Source of the DNA: an uncultured Bacteroidota bacterium | GTDB lineage: Bacteria > Bacteroidota > Bacteroidia > Chitinophagales > Chitinophagaceae | Direction of reading: 5' to 3' | NCBI GenBank assembly: GCA_946479055.1 | Contig: CAMLEX010000168.1 | Coordinates: 1 to 8,598 of the forward strand | DNA length: 8,598 nucleotides | Shown: piece after piece, positions 1-5,583 of the stretch | How the letters are laid out: every line of letters begins with the position of its first letter | Position numbering within the stretch: position 1 is the first letter of the stretch | Notes under the pieces: model-generated | Told to the model about the DNA's origin: nothing | What the model saw: only the letters and a program-made list of their open reading frames with translations | Databases searched by the model: none | Position numbers and translations under genes: made by a program

Positions 1-148
1 CCGCTTCTTCAGCTACCCAACCAAAGGGGTGGTTTCGGCTGGCGGCATTGCCAAATGAATTGGTAAAATAGGGTATCATCGCTTCCACTACTCTTGGATC
101 GCAAGGAGTTGTAGCATTGTGGTCAAGGTAGATCGGGAATTTCAGCAT
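1..148 (-). CDS. iscS: Cysteine desulfurase, N-terminal part (cut by window edge)
   Basis: Reading the minus strand from an ATG at 146-148 gives 49 codons that run off the left edge. The start reads [18 protein letters not shown] and is followed by GNAAS at residues 33-37, then RNHPFGW and AEEA. This matches the N-terminus of IscS/NifS-type cysteine desulfurases, which have the YLDxxATTP block and the FGNxxSxH block. These PLP enzymes take sulfur from L-cysteine for Fe-S cluster assembly and tRNA thiolation in the cytoplasm. The PLP lysine and catalytic cysteine lie outside the window, so IscS cannot be rigorously separated from NifS or SufS. The RxHxFGWxAEEA stretch is IscS-like. It is divergent from the epimerase gene. 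Confidence 0.9.
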   Translation of the reverse strand, partial: MLKFPIYLDHNATTPCDPRVVEAMIPYFTNSFGNAASRNHPFGWVAEEA

Positions 149-175
149 ATTTTTTCTTTTCGTTTCAATTAAACG

Positions 176-183
176 CAAATTTA
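176..183 (-). promoter_or_regulatory. Candidate Bacteroidota -7 box upstream of iscS
   Basis: On the minus strand this reads TAAATTTG, an exact match to the TAnnTTTG -7 consensus of the Bacteroidota primary sigma factor. It lies 27 bases before the iscS ATG, which would leave a leader of about 20 bases. I see no TTG -33 element at 17-23 bases upstream, so the call rests on the -7 box and its position. No Shine-Dalgarno sequence is visible ahead of the ATG. Confidence 0.45.
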
Positions 184-362
184 GCTCAAAAGGTTCTATT
201 TTGGCGAGGTTTTTCGGCCCTCAACGCTAATTTTACCTAAATAAGAAACAGATAATAAAAGCCGGAAAGTCCGAAACATGAATGCCTGAGCTCCAATGGA
301 AAAACAAATCTTTGAAACAGGGTAGCTTCTATGACTAATCCTTATTCTCAAATAACACAACT

Positions 363-764
363 ATGCTAAAGGTTGAACATATCGGGATAGCTGTCAAAAA
401 CCTGGCTACTTCCATTTCATTGTTTGAAAAGTTACTCAATACTTCCTGTTACAAAACGGAAGCTGTAGAAAGTGAAAAGGTAACTACGGCCTTTTTGAAA
501 ACAGGGGAAACCAAGATTGAATTACTTGAAAGCTCCGACCCTGATGGCGTAATTGCCCGTTTTATTGAAAAAAAAGGCGAAGGAACACATCATATAGCCT
601 TTGAGGTATCGGATATTGTAGCGGAAATGGAAAGATTGAAAAAAGAGGGCTTTGTTCTGCTGAATGAAAAGCCAAAAGCCGGCGCTGACAACAAACTGGT
701 TTGTTTTTTACACCCTAAATATACCAATGGTGTCTTGATTGAATTGTGCATGGAAAAAAAGTAA
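363..764 (+). CDS. mce: Methylmalonyl-CoA epimerase (VOC superfamily)
   Basis: This 133-residue protein is of normal length for the family. It interconverts the (R) and (S) epimers of methylmalonyl-CoA, between propionyl-CoA carboxylase and methylmalonyl-CoA mutase, in the cytoplasm. It shows the two βαβββ halves of the vicinal oxygen chelate fold: VEHIGIAVKNL at residues 4-14 and THHIAFEVSDI at 75-85. The expected metal ligands are present by position: H6, E53 (in KIELLE), H77 and E127 (in VLIELC). The ATG at 363 is the natural start because it places VEHIGIAV at the N-terminus, as is usual. No Shine-Dalgarno sequence is seen. No mutase or carboxylase gene is adjacent. It converges on rnc with only 7 bases between the stop codons. 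Another VOC enzyme is possible, but the sequence is very epimerase-like. Confidence 0.9.
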   Translation: MLKVEHIGIAVKNLATSISLFEKLLNTSCYKTEAVESEKVTTAFLKTGETKIELLESSDPDGVIARFIEKKGEGTHHIAFEVSDIVAEMERLKKEGFVLLNEKPKAGADNKLVCFLHPKYTNGVLIELCMEKK

Positions 765-771
765 ATGCCGG

Positions 772-1536
772 TCAGGCTATTTTATTGACGCTACTCTCTG
801 TTACCTGTGAATCGGCATTAATAATCCCTAGTTTTTCAACTGCTGCCTGGGCGGCGATCTGTGAAGCATCTTTTTTATTAAATGCTTTGCCCTGTGCAAT
901 ATTATTTCCATCAATTACAGCAGCGACTGTAAACAGGCGTCTTCCATTTTCCAGTTGTTCATTAATGGTTTCAAACTCCAGCACTTTACCATTTTTATTG
1001 GCCCAGCCGTATAATTTGTTTTTATGATTGATCTCCAGATTTTCCAGGTCATCCATAAACATATGGGGCAGAAGAATATATTCCTGCACCCATTTAGCTG
1101 TTTTTTTATATCCCAGGTCCAGGTATACAGCCCCTACCATCGCTTCAAGCGTATTACCAAAGATCTGGCTCACTTTTAAAGAACTATCCATTTTATTAAA
1201 AAGAGTGACCTTTTTTAGTCCCATCCTGACAGCTATATCATTCAACTGCTGGCGGTTTACCATTTTGCTACGCATTTCCGTTAAAAAACCCTCTTCTTTG
1301 TAAGGATAACGTTTGAAAAGATAATCAGCTACCAAAGCACTGAGTACGGCATCGCCAAGATATTCCAGCCGCTCATTGTTTTCATCCGCTCCTTCACGAA
1401 CGGACCGGTGCGTCAATGCAGTTTTATAAAGAGAAAGGTTTTTAGGACTGAAACCTAAAATATTGGTAAGCTCCTTTTTAAAGGATGAACCTGCATGTTT
1501 CTTAAAAAGATTAGTAAAAAAATCCACAGAATTCAA
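772..1536 (-). CDS. rnc: Ribonuclease III
   Basis: This 254-residue endonuclease cuts double-stranded RNA and processes rRNA and mRNA. The catalytic domain covers about residues 20-165 and carries the signature NERLEYLGD at 54-62. E55, E58 and D62 correspond to E. coli E38, E41 and D45, and E82 corresponds to E65. The second metal-site block reads GNTLEA at 127-132, so the position equivalent to E. coli D114 is N128, while E131 (E117) is kept. A dsRNA-binding domain spans about 173-238. The start is not ATG: the frame opens at TTG (1534-1536), with GTG at codon 4 as the alternative. No in-frame ATG lies upstream before a stop, and the next Met is residue 88, after the active site. It follows fabF by 100 bases in the conserved acpP-fabF-rnc order. 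Confidence 0.93.
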   Translation of the reverse strand: MNSVDFFTNLFKKHAGSSFKKELTNILGFSPKNLSLYKTALTHRSVREGADENNERLEYLGDAVLSALVADYLFKRYPYKEEGFLTEMRSKMVNRQQLNDIAVRMGLKKVTLFNKMDSSLKVSQIFGNTLEAMVGAVYLDLGYKKTAKWVQEYILLPHMFMDDLENLEINHKNKLYGWANKNGKVLEFETINEQLENGRRLFTVAAVIDGNNIAQGKAFNKKDASQIAAQAAVEKLGIINADSQVTESSVNKIA

Positions 1537-1582
1537 GCTACGAAAAAAAGTTGAAATGATTAAAAGTTGGAAGCCTAAAAGT

Positions 1583-1616
1583 TTACCGGCTTACCCTGAT
1601 TAATGGTATTACCGGT
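1583..1616. repeat. Imperfect inverted repeat between fabF and rnc
   Basis: Outer arms ACCGG (1585-1589) and CCGGT (1612-1616), and inner arms TACC (1592-1595) and GGTA (1605-1608), can form a hairpin with small internal loops. The same bases also form a direct repeat, TTACCGG at 1583-1589 and 1609-1615, spaced 26 bases apart. It lies in the fabF-rnc gap about 50 bases before the rnc start. It has no U-tract, so it is not a clear terminator. It could be an operator or an RNA processing stem. Its function is unknown. Confidence 0.35.
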
Positions 1617-1636
1617 CTCGAAAAACTTTATTTTTT

Positions 1637-2890
1637 TTAACCTTTATACTTCTTAACTATCACGCAGGCATTATGTCCACCAAAGCCAAAAGTATTGCTC
1701 AGTGCGGCATTTACCGTCCTTTGCTGTGCTTTATTGAAAGTAAAATTCAGCTTTGGATCCAGGTCCGGATCATCGGTAAAGTGATTGATAGTAGGGGGAA
1801 CAATATCATGAACAACAGCCTTGATACAAGCAATGGCTTCTATTACACCTGCGGCGCCAAGGCAATGACCTGTCATACTTTTGGTGGCACTGATATTCAC
1901 CTTATAAGCATGTTCTCCAAATACATGCAGTATGGCTTTTGTTTCAGCAATATCACCTAGCGGGGTTGATGTACCATGGGTATTGATATAATCAATTTCT
2001 TCTGGTTGCATACCTGCATCATCCAATGCGGCCAGCATTACATTCTTAGCACCCAATCCTTCAGGATGGGGAGCCGTGATATGATGCGCATCTGCGGAGG
2101 CACCGCCACCCACTACTTCGCAAATAATATTCGCACCCCTGGCTTTGGCATGCTCCAATTCTTCTAATACTAATACCCCGGCTGCTTCTCCCATGATAAA
2201 CCCATCCCGGTCTTTATCATAAGGGCGGCTGGCCGTTTTAGGATCGTCATTTCTTTCGCTCATCGCCTTCATCGCATTGAAGCCGCCTACACCAGCTTCA
2301 CTGATGACGGCTTCGCTGCCTCCTGTCAATATAATGTCGGCTTTCCCCAATCGCAATAGCATAACTGCATCCAGGATAGCATTGGTACTACTGGCACATG
2401 CGCTTACAACTGCATAGTTGGGTCCGCGCAGATTATGCCGCATGCTTATCTGTCCAGCGGCTATATCCAATATCATTTTGGGAATAAAGAAAGGATTGAA
2501 GCGTGGGGTACCATCGCCTTTTGCAAAATCGATTACCTCATTTTGAAAGGTGATCAACCCGCCAATTCCACTTCCAAAAACAACACCTATCCTGTCCGGG
2601 TTCGTGTTTTCTTTATTAAGACCAGCATCGGTCATAGCCTGATCGCTTGCAACCAATGCCAACTGGGTGAAACGGTCAATTTTTCTTGCCTCTTTTTTAT
2701 CGAGGAACTGAACAGGGTCAAAATTCTTTACCTCACAAGCAAATTTTGTACGAAACTTACTGGCATCAAACAGAGTGATCATATCAGCACCCGATACGCC
2801 ATTGATCAGCCCGGCCCAATAATCATCGACCGTATTACCAAGTGGTGTAAGGGCACCCATTCCTGTAACAACTACTCTTTTCAATTCCAT
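1637..2890 (-). CDS. fabF: 3-oxoacyl-[acyl-carrier-protein] synthase II (KAS II)
   Basis: This condensing enzyme of type II fatty acid synthesis extends acyl-ACP by two carbons using malonyl-ACP, with release of CO2. The 417 residues match the usual length. The thiolase-fold Cys-His-His triad is visible: C165 in VSACASS, H305 in NTHGTSTPLGD and H342 in SMTGHCLGAAG, with the conserved K337. The N-terminus MELKRVVVTGMGALTP is typical. I chose the ATG at 2888-2890. The frame stays open for ten more codons to a TTG at 2918-2920, but that extension has no family counterpart and begins next to the upstream stem-loop. The gene lies 169 bases downstream of acpP on the same strand and 100 bases upstream of rnc. 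FabB is the main alternative name, but the sequence and the neighbouring acpP favour FabF. Confidence 0.95.
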   Translation of the reverse strand: MELKRVVVTGMGALTPLGNTVDDYWAGLINGVSGADMITLFDASKFRTKFACEVKNFDPVQFLDKKEARKIDRFTQLALVASDQAMTDAGLNKENTNPDRIGVVFGSGIGGLITFQNEVIDFAKGDGTPRFNPFFIPKMILDIAAGQISMRHNLRGPNYAVVSACASSTNAILDAVMLLRLGKADIILTGGSEAVISEAGVGGFNAMKAMSERNDDPKTASRPYDKDRDGFIMGEAAGVLVLEELEHAKARGANIICEVVGGGASADAHHITAPHPEGLGAKNVMLAALDDAGMQPEEIDYINTHGTSTPLGDIAETKAILHVFGEHAYKVNISATKSMTGHCLGAAGVIEAIACIKAVVHDIVPPTINHFTDDPDLDPKLNFTFNKAQQRTVNAALSNTFGFGGHNACVIVKKYKG

Positions 2891-2920
2891 ATATAGTCTG
2901 TTCAGCTTTTCAGTATTCAA

Positions 2921-2981
2921 GATTAAAACCGCCTTCGATCCGATACTTCATTAAACTCAGTATACCGGATTCCGAAGGCGG
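2921..2981 (-). terminator. Terminator-like stem-loop between acpP and fabF
   Basis: In the minus-strand RNA, arms CCGCCTTCG (2973-2981) and CGAAGGCGG (2929-2937) pair perfectly over 9 bp. After a 2-base bulge, ATCCG pairs with CGGAT, and after another 2-base bulge ATAC pairs with GTAT. This makes 18 bp around a loop of about 13 bases. TTTTAATC follows at once (2928 down to 2921). The shape fits an intrinsic terminator or a leaky attenuator lying after acpP and 30 bases before the fabF start. A partial terminator would explain excess acpP over fabF mRNA, which is inference. A stem that protects an upstream 3' end is an alternative. Confidence 0.6.
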
Positions 2982-3024
2982 ATCCATTTATTCCCTGTCT
3001 GCCGGCAAGCCAGGCATTATCATC

Positions 3025-3043
3025 CGTTTCGCAGAGCGAAACG
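3025..3043. repeat. Perfect short hairpin just downstream of acpP
   Basis: Arms CGTTTCGC (3025-3032) and GCGAAACG (3036-3043) are perfect 8-bp complements around a 3-base loop. The hairpin starts 16 bases after the acpP stop codon on the transcribed strand. It is not followed by a U-tract, so it is unlikely to terminate on its own. It could stabilise or process the 3' end of acpP RNA. A further weak 5-bp stem (ATGCA/TGCAT, 3046-3060) sits between it and the stop codon. Confidence 0.5.
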
Positions 3044-3059
3044 AAATGCATCAGGTGCA

Positions 3060-3296
3060 TTATTTAGCATGCTCTTCCAGGTAAGCTACTGCCTGACCTA
3101 CTGTAGTAATAGTTTCGGCTTGCTCATCAGGAATGGAGATGTTGAATTCTTTTTCGAATTCCATGATCAACTCAACGGTGTCTAATGAATCGGCACCCAG
3201 ATCATTTGTGAAGGACGCTTCGTTTGTTACCTCTGCTTCGTCAACACCTAATTTGTCAATGATGATCTTTTTTACTCTTGATGCAATGTCTGACAT
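3060..3296 (-). CDS. acpP: Acyl carrier protein
   Basis: This 78-residue acidic protein is the standard size for ACP. It carries acyl intermediates as thioesters on a 4'-phosphopantetheine arm during fatty acid synthesis. The attachment site is S37 in [20 protein letters not shown], the classic GADSLD motif at the start of helix II. Helix I ([14 protein letters not shown]) and the C-terminal helix ([12 protein letters not shown]) are also recognisable. The ATG at 3294-3296 is the only sensible start. It is the first gene of a probable acpP-fabF-rnc cluster, with a good promoter candidate upstream. fabF is its usual enzyme partner. Nothing in the coding sequence is unusual. Confidence 0.97.
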   Translation of the reverse strand: MSDIASRVKKIIIDKLGVDEAEVTNEASFTNDLGADSLDTVELIMEFEKEFNISIPDEQAETITTVGQAVAYLEEHAK

Positions 3297-3323
3297 GTCG
3301 TAATAGTTTAGTTATTATGGGTG

Positions 3324-3350
3324 CAAAAATATACTTTTTGAGTAAACCAA
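3324..3350 (-). promoter_or_regulatory. Candidate promoter of acpP
   Basis: On the minus strand the -7 box reads TATTTTTG (3324-3331), an exact match to TAnnTTTG. A TTG (3348-3350) lies 16 bases upstream, close to the 17-23 spacing described for Bacteroidota promoters. Transcription would begin near 3317, leaving a leader of about 20 bases before the ATG at 3296. The leader has no Shine-Dalgarno motif, which is usual for this phylum. Confidence 0.55.
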
Positions 3351-3477
3351 CATCGGAAACTCAATTTTTTCCGATTTTCTCCTAATCAACTGAATATAAA
3401 TTGATAATAACAGATTTATTTTTTAAAACATCATAAAATAATAAAGCGGTTCCGTTGCCTGTGTTATAATTCTTTGT

Positions 3478-3506
3478 AAATTGAAAACCTTCAACTATTT
3501 CAATTT
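3478..3506. repeat. Perfect 9-bp inverted repeat directly before the GNAT gene
   Basis: AAATTGAAA (3478-3486) and TTTCAATTT (3498-3506) are exact reverse complements separated by 11 bases. The right arm ends 5 bases before the ATG at 3512. The two arms are centred 20 bases apart, about two helical turns, which would suit a dimeric repressor. In RNA the same bases form an AT-rich hairpin that could limit ribosome access. AT-rich palindromes arise by chance fairly often, so the function is inference. Confidence 0.4.
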
Positions 3507-3511
3507 TATAA

Positions 3512-3940
3512 ATGGCGCTTAAAATCATTGATCACGGTTCCTCAGAATATCATCAAATGGTAAAGCTACGGGACACCATTTTGCGCAAGCCTTTGGGCCT
3601 TAGTTTTACACCTGAAGATCTTGAAAAGGAAAAAGATAATATGCTGATCGGTGCTTTTGACGATGAACGCATGTTGGGTTGCTGTATGCTTGTTGAGGAA
3701 CAACCGGATATTGTTCGCTTACGCCAGATGGCTGTATTAAATGACCTGCAGGGAAAGGGCATTGGAAGAGCTTTGATGAATTTTGCGGAAAACCTTGCCA
3801 GGGACCGGGGATATAAAATAATACGAATGCATGCACGGGACAATGCTGTTGGCTTTTATGAAAAAGTAGGCTATAGAGTAAAAGGTGACAAGTTTATTGA
3901 GATCACCATCCCACACTATGTAATGGAAAAAGATTTGTAA
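3512..3940 (+). CDS. GNAT family N-acetyltransferase, substrate unknown
   Basis: This 142-residue single-domain protein has the Gcn5-related acetyltransferase fold and should transfer acetyl from acetyl-CoA to an amine. The acetyl-CoA pyrophosphate loop Q80-GKGIG-R86 follows strand 4 (VRLRQMAVLNDLQ, residues 68-80). The later NAVGFYEKVGY block is at 111-121, with Y116 in the place of the usual general-acid tyrosine. The N-terminal half (KLRDTILRKPLGL, 18-30) resembles ElaA/YjcF-type GNATs. The substrate cannot be read from sequence. It is transcribed divergently from acpP across a 215-base gap and has an inverted repeat ahead of its start. There is no clear promoter box and no Shine-Dalgarno sequence. 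It converges on the YcxB-like gene. Confidence 0.88.
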   Translation: MALKIIDHGSSEYHQMVKLRDTILRKPLGLSFTPEDLEKEKDNMLIGAFDDERMLGCCMLVEEQPDIVRLRQMAVLNDLQGKGIGRALMNFAENLARDRGYKIIRMHARDNAVGFYEKVGYRVKGDKFIEITIPHYVMEKDL

Positions 3941-3945
3941 GACAT

Positions 3946-3980
3946 TAGATGCGAGCTATGAGCCATGAAGTTCGAACATT
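3946..3980. repeat. Degenerate 7-base tandem repeats after the GNAT gene
   Basis: About five consecutive heptamers with a fixed 7-base phase begin just after the GNAT stop codon. The clearest are GAGCTAT (3953) and GAGCCAT (3960), followed by two that keep only a leading GA (3967, 3974). The conservation is partial, so the tract is judged from phase and position. It is non-coding. Confidence 0.4.
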
Positions 3981-4002
3981 AATACAAGCAATAAGTGTAT
4001 TA
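3980..4002. terminator. Hairpin between converging GNAT and YcxB-like genes
   Basis: TAATACA (3980-3986) and TGTATTA (3996-4002) form a perfect 7-bp stem with a 9-base loop. Flanking GAGCTA (3953-3958) and TAGCTC (4001-4006) are a second, competing inverted repeat. The location between two converging genes suggests a bidirectional transcription stop. However, there is no clean U-tract next to the stem on either strand, so the terminator reading is weak. Confidence 0.3.
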
Positions 4003-4039
4003 GCTCTCCCTCTTGCTACTGGCCATTTCCCATTGTCTA
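3998..4039. repeat. Degenerate 7-base tandem repeats before the YcxB-like stop
   Basis: Six heptamers in one phase lead up to the YcxB-like gene. The clearest are CTTGCTA (4012), CTGGCCA (4019) and TTGTCTA (4033), which share an approximate pattern of pyrimidine-T-n-n-C-n-A. It is separate in phase and pattern from the tract at 3946-3980. It is non-coding and lies 3' of both converging genes. Confidence 0.4.
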
Positions 4040-4041
4040 TT

Positions 4042-4521
4042 TTATTTTTTTTTCGCATTCTCTTTTAGTATCTGTCTTAATTCATATACTTCATCTTTAT
4101 CCCTGCAACCACTTTTGGGAACAAGAAAAAAAGAACGGCTATCAAAATAAAGATGAAAAAAATGAGGGCTTTCAATAAAATAGCTCAATGCATCCCATTG
4201 CCAGGAACGGGAACCTTTTTCATGTTGTAAAGAAAAACCATCCTGTTCAAAACTCATACTGAATTGGTGACGGAATGTTTCAGCTCTGCGATAAACCATC
4301 ATTGGAAGAATAAACCAAAAACTTATCATCAGTATGATCCATAAAAGAGATCCTACCAGGAAAGCCAGTGGAGTGATCTTTTTCATAGCATATAAAACAA
4401 GCGATGCCAATGCAAATACATTCACCAGGATGATCATGATCCGAATCTCAGGCCGGCTGATAAAATGATAGCGTAATGCCTGTAATACCTGGCCTTTTTC
4501 ATATTCAAAATGTATCGTCAT
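4042..4521 (-). CDS. YcxB-like small membrane protein, function unknown
   Basis: This 159-residue protein has an N-terminal cytoplasmic stretch (FEYEKGQVLQALRYHFISRPE, 5-25), two hydrophobic helices at about 28-45 and 52-75 separated by a short KKIT loop, and a C-terminal soluble part. The latter contains FSMSFEQDGF, SWQWDALSYFIESPHFFHLYF and SRSFFLVPK, which is how the YcxB-like C-terminal domain usually looks. The role of the family is not known to me. The final codons are a run of lysines encoded by A9 on the coding strand. It has its own promoter candidate and lies downstream of a strong terminator, so it is probably monocistronic. Degenerate heptad repeats flank it on both sides. Confidence 0.75.
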   Translation of the reverse strand: MTIHFEYEKGQVLQALRYHFISRPEIRIMIILVNVFALASLVLYAMKKITPLAFLVGSLLWIILMISFWFILPMMVYRRAETFRHQFSMSFEQDGFSLQHEKGSRSWQWDALSYFIESPHFFHLYFDSRSFFLVPKSGCRDKDEVYELRQILKENAKKK

Positions 4522-4526
4522 AGACT

Positions 4527-4561
4527 AGTTACTGGTTACTGGATGCTGATTATTGGTATGC
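4527..4561. repeat. Five degenerate 7-base tandem repeats in the leader of the YcxB-like gene
   Basis: Five heptamers in strict phase occupy 4527-4561. The first two, AGTTACT (4527) and GGTTACT (4534), differ by one base. The other three (4541, 4548, 4555) are diverged but mostly keep the leading G and scattered T positions. The tract fills almost all of the gap between the candidate -7 box and the ATG, so it would be the mRNA leader. Confidence 0.55.
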
Positions 4562-4568
4562 AAACGTA
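4561..4568 (-). promoter_or_regulatory. Candidate -7 box of the YcxB-like gene
   Basis: The minus strand reads TACGTTTG, an exact TAnnTTTG match, 39 bases before the ATG at 4519-4521. It lies after the terminator at 4638-4673, where a fresh promoter is needed. No TTG is found in the 17-23 base window upstream, so the -33 element is missing or weak. Confidence 0.5.
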
Positions 4569-4637
4569 CAACGAATCATTTGCCATTTCCTTCTACCCCG
4601 AATATATCAAATCAATAATTTCTATCCTAACAGAATT

Positions 4638-4673
4638 GATAAAAATAAAGCCTTCCGCAATTGCGGAAGGCTT
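4638..4673 (-). terminator. Intrinsic terminator of the ileS/DksA-like unit
   Basis: Positions 4648-4673 form a perfect 26-base palindrome (half-site AAGCCTTCCGCAA, 13 bases), giving a very stable GC-rich hairpin. On the minus strand it is followed by TTATTTTTAT, a U-rich tail. It begins 23 bases after the stop codon of the DksA-like gene, as expected for its terminator. On the plus strand the tail is weaker and no gene reads into it. Confidence 0.9.
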
Positions 4674-4696
4674 CTTATAAATTCTTAGTTGAACTA

Positions 4697-5575
4697 TTAT
4701 TTATTCATCATCTGCTTAGCTTCAATGCTTAAGGTAGCATGAGGCACTGCACGCAGACGGGCTTTATCAATCAACTTACCAGTAACGCGGCAAACACCAT
4801 AGGTTTTGTTCTCGATCCGCATCGTCGCTTTCTCCAGGTGATCAATAAAAGTGATCTGACGGCTGGCCATCTGGCTCAGTTGTTCTCTTTCCATGCTCAC
4901 ACTACCATCTTCCATAGTCATGTAACGGGCTTCGTCCATATCACCACCTTCATCATCGCGGCGGGTAATCAGCCCCTGCAGGTAAGCCAGTTCCTTCTTA
5001 GCGGCATCGAGTTTCTTATTAATAATTTCCCTGAATTCAGCCAGGTCGGCGTCAGAGTATCTCATTGATGGGGCAGATTGATCGTACATAGGTGTAGTAT
5101 CTAATACAGATTTAGTGAAATCGGGTTCATATTTTACAGCACTCCTGGTCGTTGTTTTCGGAATAACAATTTTACCAGGCTTCGGGGGTTCTTTTTTGAT
5201 TACCGGCTTAGCCACTGGTTTTATGGAAACCAATGATTGCGGGTCATTGGGGCCAAGCTTTTTAACCGGGGCGGCTACTGGTTTTGGCGCCTCCTGAACA
5301 ACAGGTTTGGGTTCAGGTTTTGCCTCCACTTTCGGAGCCGGTTTTACCATTTGTTTTTTAACTGGCTCAACCTTTTTGGCAACTGGTTTGGCTGCAGGTT
5401 TGGCAGCCTTTTTAGCTACAGGTGTTTTTGCCGGCTTTTTAGGTGCAGGGGACGGCTTTTTAACAACTGCTTTTTTTGCAGCAGGCTTCGCCGCTTTGGA
5501 AGCCGGTTTGGCTGCTGCTTTAGCTGTTTTTTTGGGGGCTGGCTTTTTAGGAGCCGGTTTTTTCTTAATAGCCAT
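4697..5575 (-). CDS. DksA/TraR-like protein with histone H1-like N-terminal tail
   Basis: The 292-residue protein has two parts. Residues 1 to about 145 are low-complexity Lys/Ala/Pro (KKPAPKK, AAKPA, PVAKK repeats), strongly basic and resembling histone H1 tails. Residues about 172-292 resemble the DksA/TraR family: a helix pair (AEFREIINKKLDAAKKEL and later helix ITFIDHLEKATMRIENKT) with an acidic turn, then YGVCRVTGKLIDKARLRAVPHATLSIEAK. Against E. coli DksA the four zinc cysteines align with C262, T265, S283 and A286, so only one remains. DksA proteins bind RNA polymerase through the secondary channel; here the tail suggests nucleic-acid binding as well (inference). It starts 8 bases after the ileS stop and ends at a strong terminator. 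Whether it acts like DksA is unknown. Confidence 0.85.
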   Translation of the reverse strand: MAIKKKPAPKKPAPKKTAKAAAKPASKAAKPAAKKAVVKKPSPAPKKPAKTPVAKKAAKPAAKPVAKKVEPVKKQMVKPAPKVEAKPEPKPVVQEAPKPVAAPVKKLGPNDPQSLVSIKPVAKPVIKKEPPKPGKIVIPKTTTRSAVKYEPDFTKSVLDTTPMYDQSAPSMRYSDADLAEFREIINKKLDAAKKELAYLQGLITRRDDEGGDMDEARYMTMEDGSVSMEREQLSQMASRQITFIDHLEKATMRIENKTYGVCRVTGKLIDKARLRAVPHATLSIEAKQMMNK

Positions 5576-5583
5576 AAAAAAAA

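Noticed and set aside
307..314. AATCTTTG as the mce promoter
   Set aside because: One mismatch in the -7 box and no TTG upstream at a suitable distance; too weak to list.
746..1303. Plus-strand open frames opposite rnc
   Set aside because: They lie antisense to a well-supported RNase III gene and show no recognisable domain.
2891..2920. Ten-codon N-terminal extension of fabF from a TTG
   Set aside because: The ATG at 2888-2890 gives the normal FabF N-terminus; the extension has no family support.
2994..3014. CCTG...CCAGG imperfect palindrome as a separate repeat element
   Set aside because: The arms match only with a gap; mentioned under the hairpin cluster but not strong enough as its own feature.
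3464..3476. TATAAT / TTCTTTG upstream of the GNAT gene as a promoter
   Set aside because: The sigma-70-like spacing is too short, and the TTTG lacks the TA at the right distance, giving two mismatches to TAnnTTTG.
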